The position numbers and the translations under genes were made by a program. DNA of 64,000 nt from MED-G105 sp039814575 (GTDB taxonomy: Bacteria > Pseudomonadota > Alphaproteobacteria > Caulobacterales > Parvularculaceae): positions 1-64,000 of the forward strand of contig JBCCAY010000012.1 in NCBI GenBank assembly GCA_039814575.1, written 5' to 3'. Under the pieces are notes generated by a model that worked only from the letters and a program-made list of their open reading frames with translations, was not told the origin of the DNA and made no database searches. Shown piece after piece: positions 35,145 through 45,332 of this stretch. Position 1 is the first letter of the stretch. Each line of letters starts with the position of its first letter.

Positions 35145-36249
35145 CTAATCGCCGGCGACGCGCTGCGCCAGCGCCGCAGTGATGAATGGATCAAGGTCGC
35201 CGTCAAGCACATCATCAGGACTTGGACTTTCAACTTGTGTGCGAAGGTCTTTGACCATTTGATAGGGTTGGAGCACATAACTTCGAATTTGATGCCCCCA
35301 ACCAATCTCTGTCTTAGACGACGCGGCAGCTTCAGCTTCTTCTTCGCGACGTTGCAGCTCCGCCTCATAAAGACGTGCACGCAGCATATTCCAGGCGGTC
35401 GCCCGGTTCTTATGTTGCGAGCGCTCGTTTTGGCACTGCACAACGATGCCAGTCGGCTCATGGGTGATGCGCACCGCAGAGTCGGTCGTGTTCACATGCT
35501 GACCGCCGGCGCCGGACGCGCGGAACGTGTCGATGCGGCAATCGCTTTCATTGACTTCAATTTCTATCTTGTCGTCGATGACAGGGTAAATCCAAACCGA
35601 CGCGAACGAGGTGTGGCGTCGCGCATTCGAATCATAGGGCGAAATCCGAACTAATCGGTGCACGCCGGATTCGGTCTTAAGCCAACCATAAGCGTTATGC
35701 CCTTTGACCTGCAATGTCGCCGATTTAATGCCGGCCTCTTCGCCCGGTTGCTCATCGATAATGTCGATCTTGTAGCCGGCTTTCTGGGCCCAGCGCACAT
35801 ACATGCGCAACAGCATCGAGGCCCAATCATTGGACTCCGTGCCGCCAGCGCCGGGGTGAACTTCAAGGAAGCAATTATTGGCGTCGGCTTCGCCGGAAAG
35901 CAGCGCCTCAGTTTCCGCTTTAGCGGCGCGCTCAGCGAGCGCTTTTATAAGACCGTCGACTTCTTCAAGGCTCGCCTCATCGTCTTCGGCTTCAGCCAAT
36001 TCAGCTAGCTCTAAGAGGTCAGCAAGCTCTGACGCTATCTCCGAAACCGCGTCCATTTGACCGGCGAGGCTTGTGCGCTCTTGCATCAGCTTTTGCGCCG
36101 CCTCCGGATCATTCCAAAGGTCCGGATCTTCAGCCTTTTTGTTTAGGTCCTCAAGACGTTTGGTGGCGACGTCCCAGTCAAAGACGCCTCCTCAGCAGCG
36201 ACACCGACTGCTCGATTTGATCGGATAAGTGCTGAAACTCAGCGCGCAT
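35145..36249 (-). CDS. prfB: Peptide chain release factor 2, expressed by programmed +1 frameshift
   Basis: The gene starts at the ATG at 36249. Codons 1-23 end with LLRRRL, then comes TGA at 36180-36178 inside CTTTGAC. Skipping one base, the frame resumes as DWDVATKRLEDLNKK and runs to 35145, giving about 367 residues. RF2 reads UAA and UGA stops and the frameshift senses its own shortage. The body has the peptidyl-hydrolysis motif GAGGQHVNTTDSAVRITH and the anticodon-like loop reads SPYDSNARRHTSF, the alphaproteobacterial variant of SPF. Reading only the open frame from 36086 would miss the first roughly 55 residues. It lies downstream of mrcA on the same strand across 240 non-coding bases. 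Confidence 0.97.
36177..36192 (-). promoter_or_regulatory. RF2 programmed frameshift signal
   Basis: On the minus strand the order is AGGAGG (36192-36187), CGT, CTT, TGA, C. A Shine-Dalgarno-like hexamer sits three bases before the slippery CTT with an in-frame UGA, which is the canonical RF2 autoregulation site. Confidence 0.97.
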
Positions 36250-36489
36250 GGGCGTTTGATCCTCTTATGCACAAATAGTCGAACCGCGCTTTTAGTCCGT
36301 CGGCTCAATAAAGAAAAGAGCGCGCCAAGATCGCTGTTCGGCGTCGGCGTGTCCCTAGTTTGAGCAAAAGCGAATCAAAAAAAGCGCAGCGAAAGACCGA
36401 CCGAAAACCTAGTCCGGCGCCGACGACATGGATCGGTAAAGCGCAAGCAATAAAATAGGTCCGCACTGGAAGCACGGATCAGCTGTCGC

Positions 36490-39339
36490 TCAGTAGATCC
36501 CGCTTAACTCCTCATTCTCAGCGGTAGCACTGTCGGCCGCCGCAGGACCGGCGCTCAACGGATCGAGCGCAAGGGCGTCATCGAGATTACCGGCGCCGAT
36601 CACGTCTTCGGCTTTGAACGCCTCCAGAATGACATTGCCGTCGCCAGCGCGCGCAGGCCGACCCGTTTTCGCGTCAACACGCACCAGTCGAATGCCGGAA
36701 GGAACGCGGAAGGGAATGCCGGGGTCATTCGCCAAAGCCTCGGCCATAAAGTCAGCGAAAATCGGCGCGGCGACTTTGCCGCCGGCTTCCCCCTGCCCTA
36801 AGGTCTGCGGCATATCGAACCCAACAAAAACACCGGCGGCGAGATCCGGCGCGAAACCGACGAACCAGGCGTCTTTATACTCATTCGTGGTGCCGGTTTT
36901 GCCGGCGAGCGGCTTATCGACGACGCGGCGCACGCGCCGGCCGGTGCCGCGCAAGACGACGCCTTCCAACATCGAAACCATTTGATAAGCGGTGCGCGGA
37001 TCAATCGCCTGATCGCGAGCGTCGGCGAGCGACGGCTCCGGCTGACCGCGCCAGCCTTCCCCTTGGCATGCGGGACACACGCGAGGGTCTTGGCGGAAAA
37101 TCGTCGCGCCATAACGGTCCTGAACGCGGTCAATAATGAACGGCGACACCGTCTTGCCGCCATTGACGAAGGTGGAATACGCCGCCGTCATGCGCATCAA
37201 GGTGGTCTCACCCGAGCCTAAGGAGATCGCCAATTCGCGCGGCAAGCGATCAGAAAGATGGAAGCGTTTCGCGTAATCGACAATGCGGCCGATGCCGAGC
37301 TCCTGCGCCAGACGCGCGGTCATCGTGTTACGCGACTGCTCGATGCCGAGGCGCAGCGTGCTTTCGCCGTAAAACCGGCCGGCGACGTAATTGCCAGGCT
37401 TCCACCAACTGTCGACGCCTGGCGCAACAAACGGCGCATCGAGAACGATCGAGGACGGTGAATAGCCGCTGTCAAGGGCGGCGGCATAAACGAACGGTTT
37501 GAACGTCGAGCCCGGCTGGCGACGGGCCTGAACCACGCGGTTAAATTCCGACAATTGGAAGGAAAACCCGCCAACCATAGCAAGGACACGGCCCGTATGC
37601 GGATCGATCGCCACGAGGCCGCCATTGACGGCCGGAACTTGGCGCAATGCATAAAGCGGCGCGCCGTCGGCGGAGACGGCCTGTTCGCTATCGGCGTTGT
37701 CGGCAGCGCCATCATCGGCGTTTTGCTCAGCTGGTTCGGCCGCATCGGCGCTCGCCGCCAACATGCCCTTCGTCAAAGGTTCAACCAGAATGACGTCGCC
37801 AATCGACAAAGTATCGCTTGGTTTCGAAATTTCAGGACCGACGGCGTCGGCTTGTTCAAAAGCGCGCGCCCAGGACATTTGCGAGAATGGAATCTCGCCC
37901 CGCGCGTCAGCGTCAAAGCCGATCGTCACGGCGCCGTCCGATAGCGCCAAAACCACCGCAGGGCGCCACGGCTCGAGATCGTCGGCGATTTTGCGCGCAT
38001 CGCTATAGCCGTCGAACAGCGATGACAAACGCTCCGGCCAATCGCCCTCAACGTCAATCGTGTCGATCGCACCGCGCCAACCATGGCGCTGATCATATTC
38101 AACAAGCCAGCGCCGTAAGATCCGGCCGGCCGCTTCTTGCAAGCGCGGATTGACTGTCGTCCGCACAGAGAGGCCGCCGTCATAAAGCGCCTCAACGCCA
38201 TACCGGTCGGCGATTTCTTTGCGCACTTCCTCTGCGAAATACTCCGATGCCCAATCACGCGCGCCGAGGGGCGGCGCGATTTTCGCGCCAAGATCACGCG
38301 CGCGGGCTTCTTCGGTTTCTTCCGACGTTAAAACACCATCATCGCGCAAACGGCCTAAAACCCAATTGCGCCGTTCTAGCGCGCGCTCGCGATAGCGCAC
38401 GGGATGATAATTGCTCGGCCCCTTCGGGATAGCGGCGAGATAAGCCGCTTCTTCGACAGATAATTCGTCTAAGGATTTATCGAAATAGTTGAGCGCGGCG
38501 GCGGCGACGCCATAGGACCGATTGCCGAGATAGATCTCGTTCAAATAAAGTTCCAGAATTTGCTCTTTCGAAAACGCTTTTTCGATCCGACGCGAGATAA
38601 TCCATTCGCGCAATTTACGCTCAATGCGTTGCTCGCTTGAGAGCAAGAAGTTCTTCGCGACCTGCTGTGTGATCGTTGAACCGCCTTCGAGGCGGCGATT
38701 GTTCATCACATTACTGACGTTCGAAATTTGCGCGCGCAAAACGCCTTTCATGTCGACGCCGCTGTGCTGATAGAAGCTCTTGTCTTCAGCGGAGATAAAA
38801 GCCTGCTTGACCTGAACGGGGATCGCTTCAATCGGCACGAAGATGCGCCGCTCGCGGGCGAACTCCGCCACCAAGGCGCCATCGCCGGCATAAACGCGGG
38901 TCGTCACCGGCGGTTCATAGTCGGCAAGCGCTTCATAGGCCGGCAGGTCTTGGGACAGCTTGTTGAGATACAGCGCGGCGAAACCGCCGACGCCGATCGC
39001 CGCCAACACGCCGGCGCCAAAAATCATGCCGACGATATTCAACGCTAGCAAAAACCCGCTCTGCCGGGCGCGCCCATCATTCTCTGGAGCCGGCGCTGGC
39101 TCATGGGGAAGCGCGCGTTTCTCGGCGGTGAGCGGCGCAGCGGGATCGTCGTCGCTGAAATCGTCATCGCGGGGATCGTCAAAATCCGTCGACCGAGGGT
39201 CGTCGGCGGGGCTCAGCGATCCTTCGACGTCGCGCACAGTGTCGGCGCGCGCCTCGCCCTCAGGGCCGTTTTCGACATCGGTCTTATCGGACTGCCGGCG
39301 TTTCGGCTTGTCGTCGTCATCAAACAGATCGTGGTCCAT
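36490..39339 (-). CDS. mrcA: Bifunctional penicillin-binding protein 1A (glycosyltransferase/transpeptidase)
   Basis: The 949-residue class A PBP has an acidic cytoplasmic N-terminus (about 1-95), one membrane helix (about 97-125), and a GT51 glycosyltransferase domain with AFISAEDKSFYQHSGVD carrying the catalytic Glu, and GGSTITQQVAKN. An OB-like insert with a Glu/Ala/Asp-rich stretch (about residues 540-560) precedes the transpeptidase domain. That domain has RQPGSTFKPF (Ser nucleophile and Lys), SRN (EQSRNTMTARL) and KTGTT (LAGKTGTTNEYKD). It polymerises and cross-links peptidoglycan. It follows amiC on the same strand and precedes prfB, a common alphaproteobacterial order. The N-terminal tail of DDP/DFDDPRDDD type is unusually long and acidic. 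Confidence 0.96.
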   Translation of the reverse strand: MDHDLFDDDDKPKRRQSDKTDVENGPEGEARADTVRDVEGSLSPADDPRSTDFDDPRDDDFSDDDPAAPLTAEKRALPHEPAPAPENDGRARQSGFLLALNIVGMIFGAGVLAAIGVGGFAALYLNKLSQDLPAYEALADYEPPVTTRVYAGDGALVAEFARERRIFVPIEAIPVQVKQAFISAEDKSFYQHSGVDMKGVLRAQISNVSNVMNNRRLEGGSTITQQVAKNFLLSSEQRIERKLREWIISRRIEKAFSKEQILELYLNEIYLGNRSYGVAAAALNYFDKSLDELSVEEAAYLAAIPKGPSNYHPVRYRERALERRNWVLGRLRDDGVLTSEETEEARARDLGAKIAPPLGARDWASEYFAEEVRKEIADRYGVEALYDGGLSVRTTVNPRLQEAAGRILRRWLVEYDQRHGWRGAIDTIDVEGDWPERLSSLFDGYSDARKIADDLEPWRPAVVLALSDGAVTIGFDADARGEIPFSQMSWARAFEQADAVGPEISKPSDTLSIGDVILVEPLTKGMLAASADAAEPAEQNADDGAADNADSEQAVSADGAPLYALRQVPAVNGGLVAIDPHTGRVLAMVGGFSFQLSEFNRVVQARRQPGSTFKPFVYAAALDSGYSPSSIVLDAPFVAPGVDSWWKPGNYVAGRFYGESTLRLGIEQSRNTMTARLAQELGIGRIVDYAKRFHLSDRLPRELAISLGSGETTLMRMTAAYSTFVNGGKTVSPFIIDRVQDRYGATIFRQDPRVCPACQGEGWRGQPEPSLADARDQAIDPRTAYQMVSMLEGVVLRGTGRRVRRVVDKPLAGKTGTTNEYKDAWFVGFAPDLAAGVFVGFDMPQTLGQGEAGGKVAAPIFADFMAEALANDPGIPFRVPSGIRLVRVDAKTGRPARAGDGNVILEAFKAEDVIGAGNLDDALALDPLSAGPAAADSATAENEELSGIY

Positions 39340-39490
39340 ACTTCCGCGCCGTCCGTTACCGCGCCCAACATATCAGCCAGCGCCCTTAATGAGCGCGTCG
39401 ATTGTCAGCCGCGCGTCAATCCCCAACTATTATCAGCTGCTATCATCATTGAATGCACGGCCAATGAAAACCCTGTTTTCAGCGTCGCAA

Positions 39491-39512
39491 AAGGCGGTGC
39501 GCCTTGCTTTTT
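39491..39512. terminator. Hairpin with T-run in the amiC-mrcA gap
   Basis: AAGGCG (39491-39496) and CGCCTT (39500-39505) form a tight 6-bp stem with a GTG loop. On the plus strand it is followed by GCTTTTTATT; on the minus strand the stem runs into TTTTG. It lies in the 305-base gap between the amiC stop and the mrcA start. Because both genes are on the minus strand it may terminate amiC weakly, while the better T-run faces the plus strand, where no gene is known. Confidence 0.35.
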
Positions 39513-39644
39513 ATTAATGGCGCGACCTTTGGCGGCCTGAACACCCTCGTCCGGACACGCTTAAAGCGACATCCGGCCGTCTCTCAGCGATAAAGCAGCG
39601 TTTTACAGCGAGAATCAGGCGCGGCCGCGGCGCCCTTAAGGCCG

Positions 39645-41204
39645 TCACCGCGCCAGGGCTTGGCGCTGGAAACGATCGGAACTGAAATAGGCGTCGATCG
39701 AGCGCGCCACGGCGGCCATCGTCTTGCGCCGCCAGGCGGGCGACTTCAGGTTTTTCTCATCGGCTTCATTCGACATAAAGCCAAGCTCCAGCAACACCGC
39801 CGGCACGTCAGGCGCCAGCAAAACGGCGAAATTCGCTTCACGGTGAGTGTTGTTCAACAGCGGCGCGACGCCGCCCAGATGGTCGATCAACGTCTCGGCG
39901 AAGCGATCGGATTCGTTTTCCGTATGCTGTTGGGCGAGATCGAACAGAATGTTTTGAACCTCTTCATCTTGGCCGACTTTGGTGTCGAACACGACAAGAT
40001 CGCCGTCAGCGCGCGCTTCCTCGGCCGAGCGCGCCGTGCCTTCCTTCGACAATGTATAGATGGACGCCCCACGAACTTTTTTGTTGGGGATGGCGTCGGC
40101 GTGAATAGAGATAAACAAGTCAGCGCCCGCTTCGCGCGCGATTCTCGTGCGCTCCACATGGGCGAGGCGCGTATCATCGGTGCGGGTTAGAACCACGTCG
40201 TAACGGCCGGTGGCCGCGAGAATTTTGCGCAACTGCTCCGACGCGGCGAACGTCACCGTTTTCTCATAGAGGCCACTCACCCCAATGGCGCCGGGATCGC
40301 GGCCGCCATGGCCGGCGTCAATAACGATGACCCGTTTTTCCCGCGACGCCTTCTTATTGGCGGTAACCTTAGGAGCGTTATCCGTAGCCTTCTGGGCGGC
40401 GTTCCGAACGGCCGCGTTTTGCGCGATCGCCGGTGAACGAGCGCCCCTCGGCTTTAAGGTCGGGGATTTTGGATCCGCGTTCTCATTCGCCTCATCGACG
40501 CGTTGCGGTTCAGCCTGCGCGCGACGCTCGACACCCTTGTTTTTCGGCGGGGTCGCCAGCTGAATATTAGCCCGTTGCGCTTCCGCGGCGCGGCGCGGCG
40601 CAGCGTCTTTCGACGCGGCCTTCAGCACGTCTTCAATGGTGCGCGGCCGCGCATCAGCGCCGCCGAACTTTTTCAGACTGGCGAGAAACGCCTTTTTGTC
40701 GGCGGTTTCCAGATCAATAACGAGCCGATGCAGCGGATTTGTCGACGACGGTGGAATAATGAAGGCCTCGACCACACGCGCCGAGCGCTTAAGCGCCACC
40801 GATAATACCGGGCGGTCTCCCCCCAAATACTGCGCCGCCGCCGCATGGCCGCGCCCCTTTGTTTGGCGCGCTTGCGGATTGACGGCGGATAAATTTTCGA
40901 TCGCGATATCCAACCGTGCGACGCCCGTTTGGGCGCCGGCGGATTGATCGCCGCCCGATAACGAAAAAACCGGCGCGCCGGAAAGATCGATGACGATTCG
41001 AGATGTTTGCGGCGATGTGACGCCAAAGCGCACCCCGCGCAATTCAGCGCCGTTTCGTTCATCAAGGGCGGCCGCGGACGGCGCCGTCATCACCGCAATA
41101 AACGCCCAAAGCAGCGCGGCCAACGGGCGCAAGGCCCGGCGCGTCAGCCTTAAAAACCGATTGAGGAACGAGCGATCCATAACCGCTAAAAAACCCTGTC
41201 GCAA
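39645..41204 (-). CDS. amiC: N-acetylmuramoyl-L-alanine amidase with AMIN domain
   Basis: The 519-residue (or about 511-residue, if the second Met is the start) protein is exported by an N-terminal signal sequence (LAALLWAFIAVMTAPSAAA). An AMIN domain (about 50-175, GVRFGVTSPQTSRIVIDLSG) localises it to the division site or pole. A Lys/Ala/Pro-rich linker follows, then the zinc amidase_3 domain (about 290-510). The metal and catalytic residues are in VIDAGHGGRDPGAIG, ISIHADAIPNK, the REANFAVL region and LELGFMSNEADE. It cuts the stem peptide from MurNAc during daughter-cell separation. It diverges from rne across about 970 bases. Confidence 0.95.
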   Translation of the reverse strand: MRQGFLAVMDRSFLNRFLRLTRRALRPLAALLWAFIAVMTAPSAAALDERNGAELRGVRFGVTSPQTSRIVIDLSGAPVFSLSGGDQSAGAQTGVARLDIAIENLSAVNPQARQTKGRGHAAAAQYLGGDRPVLSVALKRSARVVEAFIIPPSSTNPLHRLVIDLETADKKAFLASLKKFGGADARPRTIEDVLKAASKDAAPRRAAEAQRANIQLATPPKNKGVERRAQAEPQRVDEANENADPKSPTLKPRGARSPAIAQNAAVRNAAQKATDNAPKVTANKKASREKRVIVIDAGHGGRDPGAIGVSGLYEKTVTFAASEQLRKILAATGRYDVVLTRTDDTRLAHVERTRIAREAGADLFISIHADAIPNKKVRGASIYTLSKEGTARSAEEARADGDLVVFDTKVGQDEEVQNILFDLAQQHTENESDRFAETLIDHLGGVAPLLNNTHREANFAVLLAPDVPAVLLELGFMSNEADEKNLKSPAWRRKTMAAVARSIDAYFSSDRFQRQALAR

Positions 41205-42177
41205 AAACGCCCTCGGCGTCGTCTCCCACCAATTTACCGTCGGCGGGCGCTTGCTGAAAATATCCCGTATAAATTGGGAAGCACCCGTAAAACGCGATAT
41301 AATGACCGCCTTATGGCGTTAATTTAAGCGCACAGCGACCTAAATTTTGCGCTTAAAAGGGCCTAGCGCGCCATCATTAATGCGCCATTAAGGGATTATC
41401 TACTTTTCAAAGTAACCCTGAGTCGGACGGTGATAGGAGCGCTTTTCTTTTTTCGCCGTCTGAGGCATTAATGAGTGAAGCGCCTGAGAATCAACAGTTG
41501 CTCTAACTGACGATGGTCTGCGCTTATATTAGGTTCGTAATCTGAGCCGCCAGCTAGGGCGTTGCGGAACGCAAGAGTTCCAGGAGTTTGACGCCCGCGA
41601 CAACCGTTTCACCGCGCCGCGCGTCGTCCTTGTCGGACGCTCGCGCTGAGAATGCGGATCCCATGGGCTGCGAGCAGCGACTCATGCAGGTATCCTCGAC
41701 GCGGTTTTCAAGAATGCGGTTTCCTGGCGTTCTTATGAGATGCGAACGTCGAATTCGGCGCCGATCGGTCTTTATCTTCATTCAAGATAGGCGATCCGCG
41801 GTGATTTGAGGTCGGCATGCGTCCCTTAGCGCCGACCGCGCGCATCAACGCCCGTCGGGGAGACCGACGAGGGAATGCGCGAGAGGGGGACGCAAAACCC
41901 CCGAGGGCGCGCTTTCCAGCGCTCCCGCCAACCGCCGTCGGCGACGGCCGCCTGATTGAAGGGCGTCATTTCGCTGTCGGCCATGAAAGAACACTGTCGA
42001 CGATGCGCTTCTCGCTTCGCCTGTTTGCGTCAACCGCCCGCTCGGTCTCAGCCGAGCGCGAGGCGGCGCGGAACAGCGCGCGAGACAACGCGCTGCGCCG
42101 GCGCCCACCCTCTTTTTTGAATAACAGCCCCCCTTGCGCCCGCACGCGGCGCGACGCGGGCTGCGGAGCCCTACTCA
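41205..42177. other. Long amiC-rne intergenic region with rne leader
   Basis: No gene is recognised in these 973 bases, although high GC leaves long random frames on both strands. The segment 41230-41450 is AT-richer and is the likely place of divergent promoters. Closer to rne, CGCTCGG (42039-42045) pairs with CCGAGCG (42052-42058) around TCTCAG, a 7-bp hairpin about 120 bases before the rne start. RNase E genes generally have long structured 5' leaders through which the enzyme controls its own mRNA, so this stretch probably contains such a leader. Confidence 0.5.
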
Positions 42178-45100
42178 ATGACGAAAAAAATGCTCATCGA
42201 CGCCGCGAACGAAGAAGAAGTTCGCGTTTGCGTCCTGGAAAACGGCAAAGTCGAAGACTTTGATTTTGAATCCGCTTCTAAAAAGCCTCTTCGGGGCAAC
42301 ATCTATCTGGCGCGCGTCACGCGGGTCGAACCGTCCTTACAAGCGGCGTTCGTAGAATACGGCGGCAATCGCCACGGATTTCTCGCCTTCAACGAGATCC
42401 ACCCCGATTATTATCAAATTCCGGTGTCGGACCGCGAAGCCTTGCAGGCAGCGGAAGCCGAAGAAGCCGAACTCGCCGCGAAGCTGAACCTCAATCAAGA
42501 GGATGATGACGAACCCGGCGACAGTGCCGAGTTCGACGATAACGGCGCGGATACGCCGGCCGCCGTCGGCGAGGCGAATGACCCTGAAGAAAATGATGTC
42601 GAAGAAACAGAAGACGCACCGGGCGCGCCGTCCGGTTCGCTTAAGGCCGTCGCGGCGAATGCGTCGGAGACCGATGGATCAAACGACGACACGCGCTCAG
42701 ACGCCTTAGCAGATGGCGACGCGGCTGGTGCTGAGACCATCTCTGAAGAGATCGATTCAGCAACGACGCAGCCCCTGGCGGTTGATCCCGCCCCCCGTCT
42801 TGAATCGGCGAGCGTGGACGAGGCCAGCGCCGAGACAGCCGCGGAAGAAGACGAAGACGAAACGTCGGAAGACGGCCTCGATCAAGTGGACAATATCGAG
42901 GAGATCGACGCAGTCGTTGCGGCTGAAGATCTTGATGCGGATGACGCTGACGAAGATGCCGACGACGAAACGCGTGACGACACGGCCGAAGCGGCCGACG
43001 CCCAAGCGTCAGAAGAAGACGATGACGACTCCGACGACGGTGATAGTGATAGTGATGATGCTGATGATGCTGATGATGCTGATGATGACGAAGACGACGC
43101 CATCGACGGCGCGTCACGGGCGCAGCTTGTAGAACAGTATCGCGAAGCGCGCCGGCGCCGGCAAAAACTATTGCGCAACTACAAGATCCAAGAAGTCATC
43201 AAACGTCGCCAGATCCTGCTTATTCAGGTGGTTAAAGAAGAACGCGGCAATAAAGGCGCAGCGCTGACGACCTATTTGTCGCTCGCCGGACGCTATTGCG
43301 TATTGATGCCGAACACGGCGCGCGGCGGCGGGATTTCACGGAAGATCCCCAACGCCTCAGACCGCAAACGTTTACGCAAAGTGGTTGGCGGCCTCGAAGT
43401 GCCGGCCGGCATGGGGCTGATTATCCGCACCGCGGGCGCGAAACGCACCAAAGCGGAGATTAAGCGCGACTATGATTATCTTTCCCGGCTTTGGGAAAAC
43501 ATCCGCGCGATGACGCTGGAATCCATTGCGCCCTGTTTGATTTACGAGGAGGCGAGCCTCATTAAGCGCGCCATTCGCGATCTCTACGATAAAGATATCG
43601 ACCAAGTGCTTGTCGACGGCGAGGCCGGGTATCGTGAAGCGAAAGATTTCATGAAAATGCTCATGCCGTCGCATGCGAAAAATGTTCAGCCGTACAAAGA
43701 CAAAGTGCCGCTATTCTTGCGTCATGACGTCGACGGACAGCTCGACGCCATGTACCAACCGACCGTGCGTCTGAAATCCGGCGGCTATCTCGTCATCAAC
43801 CAGACCGAGGCGCTGATCGCCGTCGACGTCAACTCCGGTAAGGCGACGCGCGAGCGCAATATTGAACAAACCGCGCTGAAGACGAACATAGAGGCGGCGA
43901 GAGAGCTCGCCCGTCAATGCCGCTTGCGCGACTTAGCGGGCCTCATTGTCGTCGACTTCATCGACATGGAAGAACACCGCAATAACCGCGCCGTCGAGAA
44001 GAAGTTTAAAGACGCGCTGAAAACCGACCGCGCGCGCATTCAGGTGGGTCGAATTTCTGGGTTCGGACTATTGGAAATGTCCCGCCAACGCCGCCGCTCC
44101 GGCATTGTCGACGGCACCACGACGGTTTGCCCCACATGCGCCGGCGCCGGCGTTATCCGGTCCGACGAATTGGCGGGGCTCCGGATTTTACGCGCCATGG
44201 AGGCGGAGGCCATCAATGGCCGTGCCGCGCAATTGAAAGTGCGCGCCTCAACCCATGTGGTGCTTTACATTCTCAACCACAAACGCGACTGGCTGCACCG
44301 CATTGAAGAGAATTACGGCGTCGCTTTGGAGCTGACCGTCGACAGCGAAAAAGCCGGCGACCAATACGAAATCGAACGCACCGGCCGCCGCGCGGCGCAA
44401 GCGGTTGCCGCATCGGCGAACCAAGCAGCGGTGACCCCGGATCTCGCCGACGCCGCGCCCGATGACAGCGAGGACGACGACGCGCAAATCGACCCATCAA
44501 ACGCCAGCGACGACAGCGAAGACGCCGCGGAAACCAGCCGTCGGGCGCGCCGCAGCCGCTCAGATGACGCCGATGAAGACGGCGGACAGAAAAAACGTCG
44601 CCGCCGTCGGCGGCGTCGGCGGGGCGGCGAAGACGCTGAAGGGAATGCTGACGGCGACGCCGGCGCGGCCTCATCAGAGGAAACCGACGCCGATGGGCAT
44701 TCGGAGAAATCGGCCGACGCTGAGAGCGAGGCCCATGACGGCCAAGACGAAACCGGCGACGATGACGGCAAGCCACGCAAAAGACGGCGGCGCGGCCGCC
44801 GGGGCGGTCGTCGCAACCAACGACGCGACGACGAGACGACGGGCGTGCAAGACGCATCGGATGGATCGGCCGAAAGCGATAGCGGCGGCGACGCCGCGGC
44901 GCCGGGCGCGAGCCAAGACCCGGCCGACGCGCCGCAACCCGTTATTGCTATGTCAACAACGCTGGCGACGCCCGCCACGCCGGCGGAGAGCGTTCTCGAC
45001 ACTGTTCTCAATCGAGCGCCCGAGACGGCAGCTGGGCAAAGCGACACCGACAGCGAGCCGACAGCGACGGAATTAACCGCCTCGCCCGTTAAAGAGGCGC

Positions 45101-45288
45101 AGGAGGAAGAACCAGCGCAAAATCCGTTTGCCGCCGCGCAAAACCCAACGCCAGAGCCAGCGCCAGAGCCAACGCTAGAACTGGAGAAAAAAACGACGCA
45201 GGAACGGCGCTCCGATCCGGCCGCCGAGGCCGAGAAACCGGCGAAACCAGCGCGTAAAGGTTGGTGGCAGAGGGCGCTCGGCGGCTGA
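42178..45288 (+). CDS. rne: Ribonuclease E with a large acidic insert
   Basis: The 1036-residue endoribonuclease starts mRNA decay and processes rRNA and tRNA. The N-terminal S1 domain (NIYLARVTRVEPSLQAAFVEYG) is interrupted at about residues 90-313 by more than 200 Asp/Glu-rich residues, including a DNA-level GATGATGCT tandem repeat. The S1/RNase core then resumes (RRRRQKLLRNYKIQEVIKRR). The DNase I-like catalytic part shows AVDVNSGKATRERNIEQ and VVDFIDMEEHRNN. The zinc-link CPTC follows at about 650. The C-terminal half (about 755-1036) is disordered, with Arg-rich RNA-binding patches (KKRRRRRRRRRGGED, RKRRRRGRRGGRRNQ), and would scaffold a degradosome. Start has no strong ribosome site. 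Confidence 0.96.
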   Translation: MTKKMLIDAANEEEVRVCVLENGKVEDFDFESASKKPLRGNIYLARVTRVEPSLQAAFVEYGGNRHGFLAFNEIHPDYYQIPVSDREALQAAEAEEAELAAKLNLNQEDDDEPGDSAEFDDNGADTPAAVGEANDPEENDVEETEDAPGAPSGSLKAVAANASETDGSNDDTRSDALADGDAAGAETISEEIDSATTQPLAVDPAPRLESASVDEASAETAAEEDEDETSEDGLDQVDNIEEIDAVVAAEDLDADDADEDADDETRDDTAEAADAQASEEDDDDSDDGDSDSDDADDADDADDDEDDAIDGASRAQLVEQYREARRRRQKLLRNYKIQEVIKRRQILLIQVVKEERGNKGAALTTYLSLAGRYCVLMPNTARGGGISRKIPNASDRKRLRKVVGGLEVPAGMGLIIRTAGAKRTKAEIKRDYDYLSRLWENIRAMTLESIAPCLIYEEASLIKRAIRDLYDKDIDQVLVDGEAGYREAKDFMKMLMPSHAKNVQPYKDKVPLFLRHDVDGQLDAMYQPTVRLKSGGYLVINQTEALIAVDVNSGKATRERNIEQTALKTNIEAARELARQCRLRDLAGLIVVDFIDMEEHRNNRAVEKKFKDALKTDRARIQVGRISGFGLLEMSRQRRRSGIVDGTTTVCPTCAGAGVIRSDELAGLRILRAMEAEAINGRAAQLKVRASTHVVLYILNHKRDWLHRIEENYGVALELTVDSEKAGDQYEIERTGRRAAQAVAASANQAAVTPDLADAAPDDSEDDDAQIDPSNASDDSEDAAETSRRARRSRSDDADEDGGQKKRRRRRRRRRGGEDAEGNADGDAGAASSEETDADGHSEKSADAESEAHDGQDETGDDDGKPRKRRRRGRRGGRRNQRRDDETTGVQDASDGSAESDSGGDAAAPGASQDPADAPQPVIAMSTTLATPATPAESVLDTVLNRAPETAAGQSDTDSEPTATELTASPVKEAQEEEPAQNPFAAAQNPTPEPAPEPTLELEKKTTQERRSDPAAEAEKPAKPARKGWWQRALGG
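43054..43089 (+). repeat. GATGATGCT in-frame tandem repeat inside rne
   Basis: Three exact 9-base units (43054-43080) plus a partial fourth encode repeating Asp-Asp-Ala in the acidic insert. Copy-number change would alter length by three residues without a frameshift. Confidence 0.85.
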
Positions 45289-45301
45289 TTTTCACCCTAA
45301 G

Positions 45302-45332
45302 CGAGCATTGGCGCCGCCTGCGCTCGTATTTT
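45302..45332 (+). terminator. Possible terminator after rne
   Basis: CGAGC (45302-45306) pairs with GCTCG (45322-45326), extended by one G-T wobble pair, around a 15-base loop and followed by TATTTTA. The stem is short, so this is a weak call. Confidence 0.35.

Noticed and set aside
44313..45047. Ser/Arg-rich minus-strand frame opposite the rne C-terminal half
   Set aside because: Reverse complement of acidic and Arg-rich codons produces such frames automatically; composition is not protein-like.
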